Source of the DNA: Candidatus Pacearchaeota archaeon
GTDB lineage: Archaea > Nanobdellota > Nanobdellia > Pacearchaeales > GW2011-AR1
DNA: 22,833 bases
Direction of reading: 5' to 3'
Assembly (NCBI GenBank): GCA_023142835.1
Contig: JAGLIS010000020.1
Coordinates: 1-22,833 of the forward strand
Positions 15,041 to 22,471 of the stretch are shown piece after piece; within the stretch, counting starts at the first letter, position 1; each line of letters opens with the position of its first letter. A program made the translations under genes and the position numbers. The notes under the pieces were generated by a model. That model worked only from the letters and a program-made list of their open reading frames with translations. It did no database searches and had not been told where the DNA came from.

Positions 15041-16253
15041 TATAATATTTCGGTTATCTCAAGGATAGTTTTTAATTCAGATAATAATCTTTCTTCATAT
15101 ATTACTGTCCTTTCGTCTTCATGTTTTTCTATAGAGAGTGCAGTCATCAATTCCAGATGATATTTATTAAAATTATGGGGATTATTTCCAAAAACTTCCC
15201 TTGAGCTTTTTTGCTCAATCTCTTGAATATTATCTGTTGGATTCGTCGTTCTCACTAACTCATGTGGCTTGATTGACGAAATGTTTCTTAAGAATGCATA
15301 TGCTTCTTTCTTTTTCATGAAATTTTCTATTTCATTAAAACATATATCTCCAGTTTTTCCTTCAGCTAAATTTCCTTTTAATTTTAGCAAAACAATTTTA
15401 TCATAAAGTGCAAGTTTGTCTATATAAGAGATTATTTCATTGGTGGCAGTTAGTCCATTTGTGACTTCAAGTTCTATTGTTACAACTTCTTTTAATGGAA
15501 TTTCTATGTTTTGGGTTTTGATGTCTATGCCCTCAACTTCTACCATTTGAAAACTTCCATATTTTAGATCTGAAAGTTCTTGAAAGTTATTTGGAAAGGT
15601 TGGTCCGGGATAGACATATCGAGAATTATCTTGGTAATCTTCGAATCTTTTGTGAATATGACCTAAGGCATAATAGTTTGCTAAAGGGAGTTTTTGTTTT
15701 CTTATAGATTCTATTGATTTATCTGCCCCAACTTCCCTTATTGTGGTATGGAGCATTAAAATGGTAAATGAATGGAGAAGGTTAGTGTATATGTTTTTTA
15801 GATTTTCTACTTCCATCCCTGATTTTCTCCCAGGATATCCATAAATTGCAATATCACCATGCATATAAGGTTTTAATTTGATTCTTCCATCCTCTTCGAG
15901 TTCCCAGTTTTCTACATTTTTACAAAAACCTGCTTTTTCTAAAACATCTAAAAATGTTTTTCCCGATGCGGAAAAATCATGGGAACCTGCGATTAGATAA
16001 ACAGGTATTTTAGCGTCGTGGAGTTTTTTGAATTCAGCGAAAGAATCTTTAAGAATTTCTATTGGAGGGTATGCGGAATCGAATAAGTCTCCAGAGATTA
16101 AAACAAAATTTACATTTTCTTGAATACATCTTTCGATAACCTTTTGGAATGATTGGAAGTTTAGTTTTTGTAATTCTTCTTGTCTCCATCCTCCAAGATG
16201 GCAATCAGCTAAGTGTGCGAATTTTACGATAGTATATACCCTCTTGTTTTCAT
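15040..16253 (-). CDS. mre11: Mre11 nuclease, with an apparent one-base frameshift at the 5' end
   Basis: Mre11 is the manganese-dependent nuclease subunit of Mre11-Rad50. The reading frame is continuous from 16266 to the stop at 15040. It encodes all phosphoesterase motifs: HLADCHLGG, ISGDLFD, AGSHD (GNHD in many homologues), MLHTT and ALGHIH. That frame has no ATG upstream of one at 15864, which lies after the first three motifs, and no GTG or TTG at the right place. The expected start, ATG 16253, sits 21 bases after a TATA element but is in another frame and stops after nine codons. Adding one base to the A4 run at 16247-16250 joins them into MKNKRVYTIVKFAHLADCHL, about 404 residues. This is either a sequencing or assembly error, a real mutation, or a non-AUG start. 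The stop overlaps the rad50 ATG. Starting at ATG 15864 would leave a nuclease without half its active site. Confidence 0.85.
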
Positions 16254-16273
16254 TGTTGGGAGAATTTTAGAAT

Positions 16274-16283
16274 GTATTTAAAG
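16274..16283 (-). promoter_or_regulatory. TATA element of mre11-rad50
   Basis: CTTTAAATAC on the minus strand ends 21 bases before ATG 16253. This matches the leaderless spacing of other genes here and marks that ATG as the intended mre11 start. Confidence 0.5.
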
Positions 16284-16331
16284 ATTATTGGGGTTTGTAA
16301 TTGTATTTTGTAATGTCTTGATTAAGGGGTG

Positions 16332-18077
16332 TTAATCTAATCCTTTTTGCAATGAATAAAGTTCGTAATATTTTCCTTTTTTCTTCATCAATTCTTGATG
16401 GTTTCCAGCTTCGACAATTTTGCCTTTATCTAATACAATAATTTTATCTACATTTTTAACTGTGGAAAACCTGTGGGCAATAATAACTGTAGTTCTTCCT
16501 GAAATTAATTTTTTAATCCCTTCTTGAACACCTCTTTCGGATTTTGAATCTAAAGCCGAAGTGGGTTCGTCCATGATTAGGATTTTAGGATTTTTAAGAA
16601 AAGCCATTGTTATAGCAATTCTTTGTTTTTGACCCACAGATAATTTGACCCCTCTTTCTCCAACTAAGGTTTTATATTTTTTTGGTAGAGATAAGATAAA
16701 TTCGTGTGCATTTGCTGCTTTTGCAGCCTTCACAACATCATCAAAACTTGCTTTAGGATTTGCATATTTGAGGTTATTAATTAAGGTGTCATTAAAAATA
16801 CTTATTTCTTGAGGTACAATTGCAATCTGTTGTCTCAACCATTTTAATTTTAGTTTTGAGATGTTAATTTTATCTAGGTAAATGTTTCCTTTTTTTGGCT
16901 GATAGTATCCAGAGATGAGTTCAGAAAGAGTAGATTTTCCTACCCCACTTTCTCCAACTAAAGCAATACTTTCCCCAGGATTAATTTTCAAATTTATGTC
17001 TTTTAGTATTTCTTTATCCTTACTGTAACTAAAATCTATGTTTTTGAATTCAATTTTTCCTTTGACGTCTTCAATTATTTTTGTCCCATGTTTCATTGTT
17101 TCGGGAGCTAATTTTTTTAATTTTATAATCCTCTTAATTGCTACAGAAGCCTTTTTATAAAAATTATAAAATTGACTTAGGCTTGAAAATGGTCCAAAAG
17201 CGAGATTGATGTATCCAAAAAACATAATAAATTCTCCTTGAGTTATCTGACCATTTCTTAAAAAGAAAATAGCAGTTCCGAGTACAAGAATGAAACTCAA
17301 ATTATAAATTATTCCTTGTATATATTGAAGTTTGGCTGATTTTTCTGCACTTTTCTTATAAATTGGAAGACTTTTGCCTATGGATAATTTGTGAAATAAT
17401 TTTTCTTCTTCTTCTTCCCTCGCAAAACTTTTCACTAAAGAGACATTATAGAGTTTATCATAAATTGTGCCGTATTCCTTTTCAAAAGATTTTTGCATTT
17501 CTTCTTGGCTTTCGAGAACAGGTTTTGTTAATTTTAGTGTAGCCATAATATAGATAATAAAAGTAATAATTACTATCGCTCCTAATTGCCATTGTACGAT
17601 TAGCATTATTGTTAGAGCGAAGATTAAGAATAATATTTGAGAAAGGGTGTTTGATACCATTTGGATGAAATGTTGAAGATTCCAAGACCCTCTGGAGATT
17701 TTGTTTAAGATTGAGCCAATCTTTTTTTCTTTATGAAATTTCATTGGCAAGGTTAGATAATGTCCATAAGCACTAATTTCTGATTCTAAGGAAACTCTTG
17801 CTCCGAGCGTTTCTCCTAGTGCAGAAGTTCTTGCTGAAGTAAAATTTGAGATTAATCCTAGAACCGTCCAAACTCCGATTAAAGACAATAAAAGAGTAAT
17901 TGTGGTGTTTGGGATCAAAGCTAAGTCAAAGAGTCGACCATAAATAAGAGGGACGAATACTGTTAAGATAGATCCAAATGTAGCTATTGCTATAATTACG
18001 GTTAATTCTTTTTTATGATCTTTAGACATGTCAAGAAAAAATTTTCTTACAGTTGATTCTTTGATTTTTTGTTTCAT
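16332..18077 (-). CDS. ABC transporter, fused permease and ATPase (exporter half-transporter)
   Basis: This 581-residue MsbA/MdlB-type half-transporter would act as a dimer in the cytoplasmic membrane. Residues 1-320 form the six-helix exporter domain; clear hydrophobic spans lie near 26-48, 58-80, 145-182, 255-275 and 282-300. The nucleotide-binding domain has Walker A GESGVGKST (375-383), Q-loop Gln423 in VPQEIS, signature LSVGQKQR (479-486, with Val for the usual Gly), Walker B ILIMDEPTSALD (499-510) and switch His535 in IIAHRFST. The substrate is unknown; lipids, peptides and drugs are all carried by relatives. A glycosyltransferase lies upstream on the opposite strand, which does not by itself link them. 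A TTAATAA element about 24 bases upstream of the ATG may be its promoter. Confidence 0.93.
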   Translation of the reverse strand: MKQKIKESTVRKFFLDMSKDHKKELTVIIAIATFGSILTVFVPLIYGRLFDLALIPNTTITLLLSLIGVWTVLGLISNFTSARTSALGETLGARVSLESEISAYGHYLTLPMKFHKEKKIGSILNKISRGSWNLQHFIQMVSNTLSQILFLIFALTIMLIVQWQLGAIVIITFIIYIMATLKLTKPVLESQEEMQKSFEKEYGTIYDKLYNVSLVKSFAREEEEEKLFHKLSIGKSLPIYKKSAEKSAKLQYIQGIIYNLSFILVLGTAIFFLRNGQITQGEFIMFFGYINLAFGPFSSLSQFYNFYKKASVAIKRIIKLKKLAPETMKHGTKIIEDVKGKIEFKNIDFSYSKDKEILKDINLKINPGESIALVGESGVGKSTLSELISGYYQPKKGNIYLDKINISKLKLKWLRQQIAIVPQEISIFNDTLINNLKYANPKASFDDVVKAAKAANAHEFILSLPKKYKTLVGERGVKLSVGQKQRIAITMAFLKNPKILIMDEPTSALDSKSERGVQEGIKKLISGRTTVIIAHRFSTVKNVDKIIVLDKGKIVEAGNHQELMKKKGKYYELYSLQKGLD

Positions 18078-18130
18078 AAATATAGATGATTATTTTATGC
18101 TTATTAATTTATCGTTGGGGATGGAAAAGT

Positions 18131-18450
18131 TAGTTATAGGAATATAAGACTTGAAGAACATCTGCGATAGGAATCTCTGCTGTTTCTATATTTAGCTTAT
18201 TTTTTGTTGAGTTTAACATCTGGTTAGGGGAAGTTCTTTGGAGTGTGACTAAAGTCAAGTCTTTAGATTCATCCTTTTTTCCCTCCAGTTGTTGCGAGTT
18301 GGGACGACTTCGGTTCGCGAGAATCTTCCAAGAGGTAGGGTGCATTGAAGGTTATTAGGTCAAAATTCCAGTAATTTTCTCGAAAAGATTTGTTTTGTTG
18401 CATTGAATCCTTTTTTCTTTGAGAATTTTACAATATTTGTTTTACTTTTT
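18131..18450 (-). pseudogene. Decayed 3' half of a HemK/Mtq2-type methyltransferase gene
   Basis: Bases 18277-18436 closely match 20108-20265 inside the intact methyltransferase gene, in the same orientation, including an identical run of about 25 bases (18341-18365 against 20170-20194). On the minus strand the fragment reads KTNLFEKITG, then after a one-base deletion NFDLITFNAPYLLEDSREPK and SSQLATTGGKK, then another frameshift. These correspond to residues about 70-116 of the live protein (FNAPYLPED there). The part from 18270 down to 18131 may be the diverged C-terminus, ending in ADVLQVLYSYN, but that match is weak. A 71-codon frame here (18130-18345) runs across the fragment in a different frame and is not regarded as a gene. 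The fragment lies just beyond the glycosyltransferase, opposite the intact copy. Confidence 0.75.
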
Positions 18451-18543
18451 TATATTTTGAGAAGTCGTGGTTTCTGTTTAAGGATAGTTGTGATTTATTG
18501 AATATCTTGGAATATACTGATTCTAATGCATATCGGTAGCTTA
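18451..18543. other. Intergenic stretch without recognisable features
   Basis: Between the methyltransferase remnant and the glycosyltransferase promoter I see only AT-rich sequence with no open frame of note, no RNA gene and no clear repeat. Confidence 0.4.
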
Positions 18544-18544
18544 C

Positions 18545-18552
18545 TTATAAAT
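18545..18552 (+). promoter_or_regulatory. TATA element of the glycosyltransferase transcript
   Basis: TTATAAAT ends 22 bases before an ATG at 18574 and 57 bases before the glycosyltransferase ATG at 18609. By the spacing seen elsewhere the transcript should begin at about 18574. Confidence 0.5.
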
Positions 18553-18573
18553 CTTTTGTAACAAAAAGGGACG

Positions 18574-18612
18574 ATGGAAGGTTTTTTAAGTGATTTTCGG
18601 GTTTTTGAATGA
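18574..18612 (+). CDS. Possible 12-codon leader ORF before the glycosyltransferase
   Basis: An ATG at the predicted transcript start opens a 12-codon frame (MEGFLSDFRVFE). Its TGA (18610-18612) overlaps the glycosyltransferase start region, which has two consecutive ATGs at 18609 and 18612. A leaderless mini-ORF that ends on the next start could couple or tune translation of the glycosyltransferase. It may equally be chance. The peptide has no attenuator-like run of one amino acid. Confidence 0.3.
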   Translation: MEGFLSDFRVFE

Positions 18613-20000
18613 TGGCTAAATCTCTTAAAATAGTGGGTTTGGATGATGAAGAGCCTGGTGGAAATGACGATAAATCGGTTTCTTTAAATGGAATTAAGAA
18701 GAAGAGGATTGCTATTTTGACGTTTTTTTATGAGCCTGCAGGTGGTGGTATTCCAAGATATGTTAGTACTCTGGCTAGGAAGTTTGTGGATATGGGTCAT
18801 GATATTGATATTATTACTGCTTCGTATGGGGATAAGAAAGTGGAAAGGATTGAAAATATAACTGTTTATCGGCTTCCTTGTATGAATCTTTTTTCTGAGA
18901 AGGGGAACGAAAAAGCACAGGCAAGAGAGTTTTTAGAGTTTTTAAGGAATTATTCTAAAGAGAGACCAGATATTTTTGTTGCTCAGAGTTTTCATTCGGC
19001 AATTAGGGCTTCTGGGCATTCGCTTGCGTTAAATATTGTTTCGATGGAGAGGGATATTCCACTTATTCTTACAGTTCATGCTTTTATTCCTGAAGATGAT
19101 AGTACTCTTTTGAAAATTTCGTTTCTTAAGGATCTTTACTGGAATCGGATTGTTAGTGTTGGATCGCATCTAGCGGATTCGTTGTTTAACCAAGGGGTTG
19201 ATCCTAGGAAGATTAATGTCATTAATCCGCCGGTGGATATTAAGGAATTTAAGCCCGGACTTTCGCGAAAATGGTTAAGAAGTAGAATTAATGTTTCTGA
19301 TAAGAATTTTGTTATTTTGCATGCGAGTCGATTGGAGAGTATGAGGGTGGCTAATGAGAAAGGTGTTTTTACTTTGATTAATGCTCTTGCTTCGATTAAG
19401 GATAAAAATGTTAAGTTGCTTATTTCTGCTGCTCCTACAATCTCAGTTTTTGAAAATTCGAAAGCCGAGACTATTGGGAATATAATGGAAACCGCGAAGT
19501 TATTGGGTGTTGAGGAAAGAGTTATTGTTGAGACTTTTAGTCCCAGGGAGATGCATCATATTTACAATGGTTGTGATCTTTTTGTTATGGCTTCACAGTT
19601 TGAGTCTTTCGGTTTGGCCTATGCTGAGGCTATGGCTTGTGGGTTGCCAGTTATTGGGACAAGTGTTGGTGGTGTTCCTGAGGTGATTGATAATGGAAAA
19701 TCTGGGGTTTTGGTTGAGCCTGATAATCATGTGGAGTTATCGAAGGCAATTAATAATATGATTAAGAATTATAGGGGAATGAAAAAGATGGGGGAAACTG
19801 GAAGAAAGTTTGTTGTTGATAATTTAAGTTCTGATAAGATTTGTAAGAAGTTGATTGGCACCTATGAATCTGTGATTTCAAAGTATTCTGACGAGAAAAA
19901 GAAGAATTTGTCTGAGTTGCCTATGGAAGAATTTCCAAAATTAAAAGATTTTCAAGGTAAAGTTTCTTTCGGGCAACAATCTTTGGATGGAATTTATTAA
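18609..20000 (+). CDS. Glycosyltransferase family 4 (GT-B fold)
   Basis: This 463-residue retaining glycosyltransferase of the GT4 kind transfers a sugar from a nucleotide donor to a lipid or glycan acceptor, probably for surface glycans or glycolipids. After a 32-residue acidic N-terminal extension the first Rossmann domain starts with RIAILTFFYEPAGGGIPRYV, the usual glycine-rich acceptor-side loop. The second domain has LHASRLE (about 237-243) and the donor-site E-x7-E motif, Glu332 and Glu340 in FESFGLAYAEAMACGLPVIG, then TSVGGVPEVI. No signal peptide or membrane helix is seen. The tail after about residue 425 is charged. Start: the first of two adjacent ATGs. The 3' end overlaps the methyltransferase 3' end by 80 bases. 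Sugar donor and acceptor cannot be told. It may have arrived in an insertion (see findings). Confidence 0.9.
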   Translation: MMAKSLKIVGLDDEEPGGNDDKSVSLNGIKKKRIAILTFFYEPAGGGIPRYVSTLARKFVDMGHDIDIITASYGDKKVERIENITVYRLPCMNLFSEKGNEKAQAREFLEFLRNYSKERPDIFVAQSFHSAIRASGHSLALNIVSMERDIPLILTVHAFIPEDDSTLLKISFLKDLYWNRIVSVGSHLADSLFNQGVDPRKINVINPPVDIKEFKPGLSRKWLRSRINVSDKNFVILHASRLESMRVANEKGVFTLINALASIKDKNVKLLISAAPTISVFENSKAETIGNIMETAKLLGVEERVIVETFSPREMHHIYNGCDLFVMASQFESFGLAYAEAMACGLPVIGTSVGGVPEVIDNGKSGVLVEPDNHVELSKAINNMIKNYRGMKKMGETGRKFVVDNLSSDKICKKLIGTYESVISKYSDEKKKNLSELPMEEFPKLKDFQGKVSFGQQSLDGIY

Positions 20001-20448
20001 TTTTATCCATTGGAGTCAGACTTGAGATTAAAAGAAAAACTTTTCCATTCTTGTTAAGGTGTTTTTTTGCCTGTCTTAAAAATTTTAAGGAAATTTCATC
20101 TCCACGCTTTCCTCCCGTCGTTGCGAGTTGGGATGATTTTGGTTCGCGGAAATCTTCTGGGAGATATGGTGCATTGAAGGTTATTAGGTCAAAATTTCCA
20201 GTAATTTTTTCGAAAAGATTTGTTTTTATTGCGTTGAAGCCTTTTTTCTTTGCGAGCTTTACTGCTGTGAGATTTATATCTGCTGTGAGGATGTTTTTTT
20301 TGTCGAGAAATTTTGATACTATATATGAAAGAATTGATGATCCAGTTCCCATATCTAAGTAAGAATTGATTTTCTTTTTGGAAAGATATTTTTTTAAGAA
20401 ATCGGAGAAGAAATATGAGTCTTCGGCAGGTTGGTAAATTTCAGTCAT
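19921..20448 (-). CDS. HemK/Mtq2-type protein N5-glutamine methyltransferase (predicted)
   Basis: This 175-residue SAM-dependent methyltransferase resembles archaeal/eukaryotic HemK2 (Mtq2), which with Trm112 methylates the GGQ glutamine of a/eRF1. The N-terminal IYQPAEDSYFFSDFL is the characteristic YxPxEDS segment. SAM motif I is LDMGTGSS (31-38), an acidic residue of motif II is Asp57 in TADINLTA, and the catalytic NPPY-type motif IV reads FNAPYLPED (91-99), with Ala for the first Pro. The short length and lack of the PrmC N-terminal helical domain favour Mtq2 over bacterial PrmC. The likely substrate, aRF1, is encoded at 955-2049. The ATG lies one base after the stop of the small membrane protein, so it ends an operon with RNase J. 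Its last 80 bases overlap the converging glycosyltransferase. A decayed partial copy lies at 18131-18450. Confidence 0.85.
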   Translation of the reverse strand: MTEIYQPAEDSYFFSDFLKKYLSKKKINSYLDMGTGSSILSYIVSKFLDKKNILTADINLTAVKLAKKKGFNAIKTNLFEKITGNFDLITFNAPYLPEDFREPKSSQLATTGGKRGDEISLKFLRQAKKHLNKNGKVFLLISSLTPMDKINKFHPKIVARKKLYLENLLILEILP

Positions 20449-20449
20449 T

Positions 20450-20857
20450 TTAAAACCATTGGTCCCAGAATAGTCCTAAGACGGTTGCACCAACTAGAAT
20501 CGCTATTAAAATTATAATTAAGATTACTATTAAGAATTTAGGTATTCCATTTTTTCTGGGAATGATTATTTTTAGGGGAGTTTTTGGTAATTGTTTTACC
20601 ATGGGTTTTCCAGAAGCAGGTATAGCATTTGATTTAATGGTTGGCCGGTTTGATGAAGAAATTAATTTCCTAAGTTCCTGTGCGGCGATATCTACATCTG
20701 AAGGATTATATCCTGCATTGATGAAACTCTGCTTAGCTTTTGTAAAAGATTCTCCTCGCTCAAAGGCGTTTCTTAATCCTCCTACTAATTCTTGGGCTCT
20801 GCTAGGATTTTCAGGTTTTATAATTTTAACACGTCCCCATCTTGCATTAGGTGGCAT
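20450..20857 (-). CDS. Small membrane-anchored hypothetical protein
   Basis: This 135-residue protein is not assigned to a named family. Residues about 18-65 (QELVGGLRNAFERGESFTKA, then FINAGYNPSDVDIAAQEL) look like a short UBA-like helical module: a helix, the AGY turn and a second helix. Similar modules are common in small DPANN membrane proteins as I recall them. A proline/lysine-rich linker (70-106) leads to one C-terminal transmembrane helix (107-130), ending WDQWF. The N-terminal module would probably face the cytoplasm, a tail-anchored arrangement. The only available ATG overlaps the RNase J 3' end by 40 bases, and the stop lies one base before the methyltransferase ATG, so the three genes form a tight operon. 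A role in holding an RNA-processing or modification factor at the membrane is speculation from context. Confidence 0.75.
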   Translation of the reverse strand: MPPNARWGRVKIIKPENPSRAQELVGGLRNAFERGESFTKAKQSFINAGYNPSDVDIAAQELRKLISSSNRPTIKSNAIPASGKPMVKQLPKTPLKIIIPRKNGIPKFLIVILIIILIAILVGATVLGLFWDQWF

Positions 20858-22149
20858 TGTTTCCCAAGTTTGTAACCAAGTTCTTTGGCAAGATCTGCCA
20901 TAGGTCTTGTTTTGTCTAAACCTCCATGCGAAGGGATTATGTGTTGTGGCTTAACAATGTTTATGATGTCTCGCAGGTCTTCTCTTCCGGCATGACCTGA
21001 AACATGAGCGTCTCTAAAAATTCTCGGCTTGTTCTTTTTTAAACGCGCTTCCATTTTTGCGAATTGTTCTTGGTTAACTTGTGTTGGAATAACACTTGAT
21101 GAAAAAACTATATTGTCGTCACGATTTAATTTGAATGGAAGTTGATGACGCGAAAGTCTTTCTAAGATTGAGCCGGGTTCACCTTGATGGCCTGTGCAAA
21201 CAATCATATAGTCTTTTCTTCTTCGCTCGACTTTATGTAAGGTTTTTTCTACTTGTCTCCGGTATTTTGAAATTCTGATATCATTTAGGAAAGGTGCTAT
21301 GCCAGAATTTTTTGCGGCAGTCGAGTATTTATCTAAACTTCTTCCGAGAAAAATTACTTCTCGATTTATTTTTTTTCCGAATTCAACAATTGATTTTAGT
21401 CTTGCTATATGTGAGGAGAAAGTTGTTACAATCATTCCTGCGTTTCTGTTTTGGATTGTTAGTAAAACTTCTTGGAGTAATGCTCGAGCAATTTTTTCCG
21501 AGGGAGTTTTCCTTTCAGTTCCAGAATAAAGAGCATCTGCGATTAGGCAAAGAACACCTTCTTTCGCAATTTCCTTTAATCTTTTATAATTTGGTTTTAG
21601 TCCCAATATTGGAGTGTCATCTAATTTGAAATCATTTGTGTAAATGATTGCCCCTTTTGGAGTTTGGATTGAAATCATCAAACATTGGGCGGTGGAGTGA
21701 GTGGTGTTAATGAAGTCTATTTTATATTTTCGGTTTTTTCCTTGAACGTAGAATGTTGTGTTTGGTTTGATTGAAAATGTTTTGTTTCGGAGAACGATGT
21801 CGTTATCAGCGAGGAGGGAATTAAGAACTTGTATTGTGAAGGGGGTTCCATAAATTGGGGCTGCGTATTTGTCCGATAAAAATGGGATTGCACCGACGTG
21901 GTCGAGATGAGCGTGACTTATGAATTGTGCTCGGACTTTGTGTCTAATTTTATCAATTACTGAATCTTCTGGAACTGCCTTAATCGACTTTAATCTTTTC
22001 TCGGTCATGACTTTGTCTCGTTCTTCCATTGAAACAATTGCCGGTAAAAAAAATCCTTCATCAAAAATGAACGCATCTTCTTCTAGTTCGACTACGACCA
22101 TATTTTTTCCGACTTCTGAGAATCCTCCAACTGTGTATATATTCACCAT
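20818..22149 (-). CDS. rnj: RNase J, archaeal beta-lactamase/beta-CASP exoribonuclease
   Basis: aRNase J degrades RNA in the 5'-3' direction and acts in mRNA turnover. The 443-residue protein begins with a GGFSEVGKNMVVVE strand and has the metallo-beta-lactamase motif HAHLDHVGA (79-87), His151 in INTTHSTAQ and Asp173 in YTNDFKLDD. Beta-CASP segments follow, including MIVTTFSSHIARL, IVCTGHQGEPGSIL and a final DAHVSGHAGREDL then IIPSHGG. The length agrees with archaeal RNase J, and no KH domain is present, which argues against the aCPSF1 subgroup. The AAGGAG just upstream is probably not used, because an AT-rich TATA element (22171-22184) places the transcript start almost at the ATG. It is first in an operon with the membrane protein and the methyltransferase. 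Confidence 0.92.
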   Translation of the reverse strand: MVNIYTVGGFSEVGKNMVVVELEEDAFIFDEGFFLPAIVSMEERDKVMTEKRLKSIKAVPEDSVIDKIRHKVRAQFISHAHLDHVGAIPFLSDKYAAPIYGTPFTIQVLNSLLADNDIVLRNKTFSIKPNTTFYVQGKNRKYKIDFINTTHSTAQCLMISIQTPKGAIIYTNDFKLDDTPILGLKPNYKRLKEIAKEGVLCLIADALYSGTERKTPSEKIARALLQEVLLTIQNRNAGMIVTTFSSHIARLKSIVEFGKKINREVIFLGRSLDKYSTAAKNSGIAPFLNDIRISKYRRQVEKTLHKVERRRKDYMIVCTGHQGEPGSILERLSRHQLPFKLNRDDNIVFSSSVIPTQVNQEQFAKMEARLKKNKPRIFRDAHVSGHAGREDLRDIINIVKPQHIIPSHGGLDKTRPMADLAKELGYKLGKQCHLMQDGDVLKL

Positions 22150-22170
22150 CTCTGTTTTTATCTCCTTGAA

Positions 22171-22184
22171 ATTTTTTTATTTAA
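22171..22184 (-). promoter_or_regulatory. TATA region of the RNase J operon
   Basis: A long A/T stretch (ATTAAATAAAAAAAT on the minus strand) ends about 22-25 bases before the RNase J ATG at 22149, consistent with a leaderless or nearly leaderless transcript. Confidence 0.4.
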
Positions 22185-22188
22185 TCTT

Positions 22189-22220
22189 GTGACAAAGTCA
22201 CGCGGGAAATTCGGTCGCGT
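22189..22220. repeat. Two GC-rich inverted repeats upstream of RNase J
   Basis: GTGAC (22189-22193) and GTCAC (22197-22201) form a perfect stem around AAA. ACGCG (22200-22204) and CGCGT (22216-22220) form a second, overlapping pair. In such AT-rich intergenic DNA they stand out, and they lie just upstream of the RNase J TATA region, where an operator could sit. Confidence 0.35.
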
Positions 22221-22225
22221 TTTAC

Positions 22226-22471
22226 TTGCTACGAATTTTACCATCTTTAATTATTGGGGAAAGCTTATTTTTAAATTATCGTAATCTTTTTAATCTTCTT
22301 GAAATTGTAGAAGTTGAATCAATTGTTGTTAAAAATTATTCGGGGATTGTAGTCCTTTTGATTATTCTTTTTATTTTGGTTGGTCTTATTATCTTAAATA
22401 GAAAGAGATTAAAACTAGAAAATATTCCGAAGGAGAAGAAACATGGTAAAAGGAAAAAAATTAAATCTTAA
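22226..22471 (+). CDS. Doubtful small membrane protein ORF
   Basis: An 81-codon frame without any ATG opens with a TTG at 22226. Its second half is protein-like: one hydrophobic helix (SGIVVLLIILFILVGLIIL) followed by a strongly basic tail (NRKRLKLENIPKEKKHGKRK). Its last 29 bases overlap pop5. The pop5 gene has a clear ribosome binding site, which suggests it is not the first gene of its transcript and so indirectly supports something translated upstream. No TATA element lies at a suitable distance from the TTG, and a T/A-rich element at 22267-22275 lies inside the frame. It may be a real gene with a rare start, a gene with an unseen frameshift, or a chance frame. Confidence 0.35.
   Translation: MLRILPSLIIGESLFLNYRNLFNLLEIVEVESIVVKNYSGIVVLLIILFILVGLIILNRKRLKLENIPKEKKHGKRKKIKS
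22431..22436 (+). promoter_or_regulatory. Ribosome binding site of pop5
   Basis: AGGAGA lies six to seven bases before the pop5 ATG (22443). It is the only convincing Shine-Dalgarno site I noticed at a correct distance, and suggests an internal operon position or a leadered mRNA. Confidence 0.5.

Noticed and set aside
15040..15864. mre11 starting at the ATG at 15864
   Set aside because: The same frame continues upstream and encodes the first three catalytic motifs, so this start would remove about 130 essential residues.
18130..18345. A 71-codon open frame on the minus strand
   Set aside because: It runs through the decayed methyltransferase fragment in a different frame from the homologous protein sequence, so it is best explained as an accidental frame in a pseudogene.
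22161..22168. AAGGAG as the RNase J ribosome binding site
   Set aside because: It lies about 12 bases from the ATG, and the TATA region places the transcript start downstream of it, so it is probably not on the mRNA.
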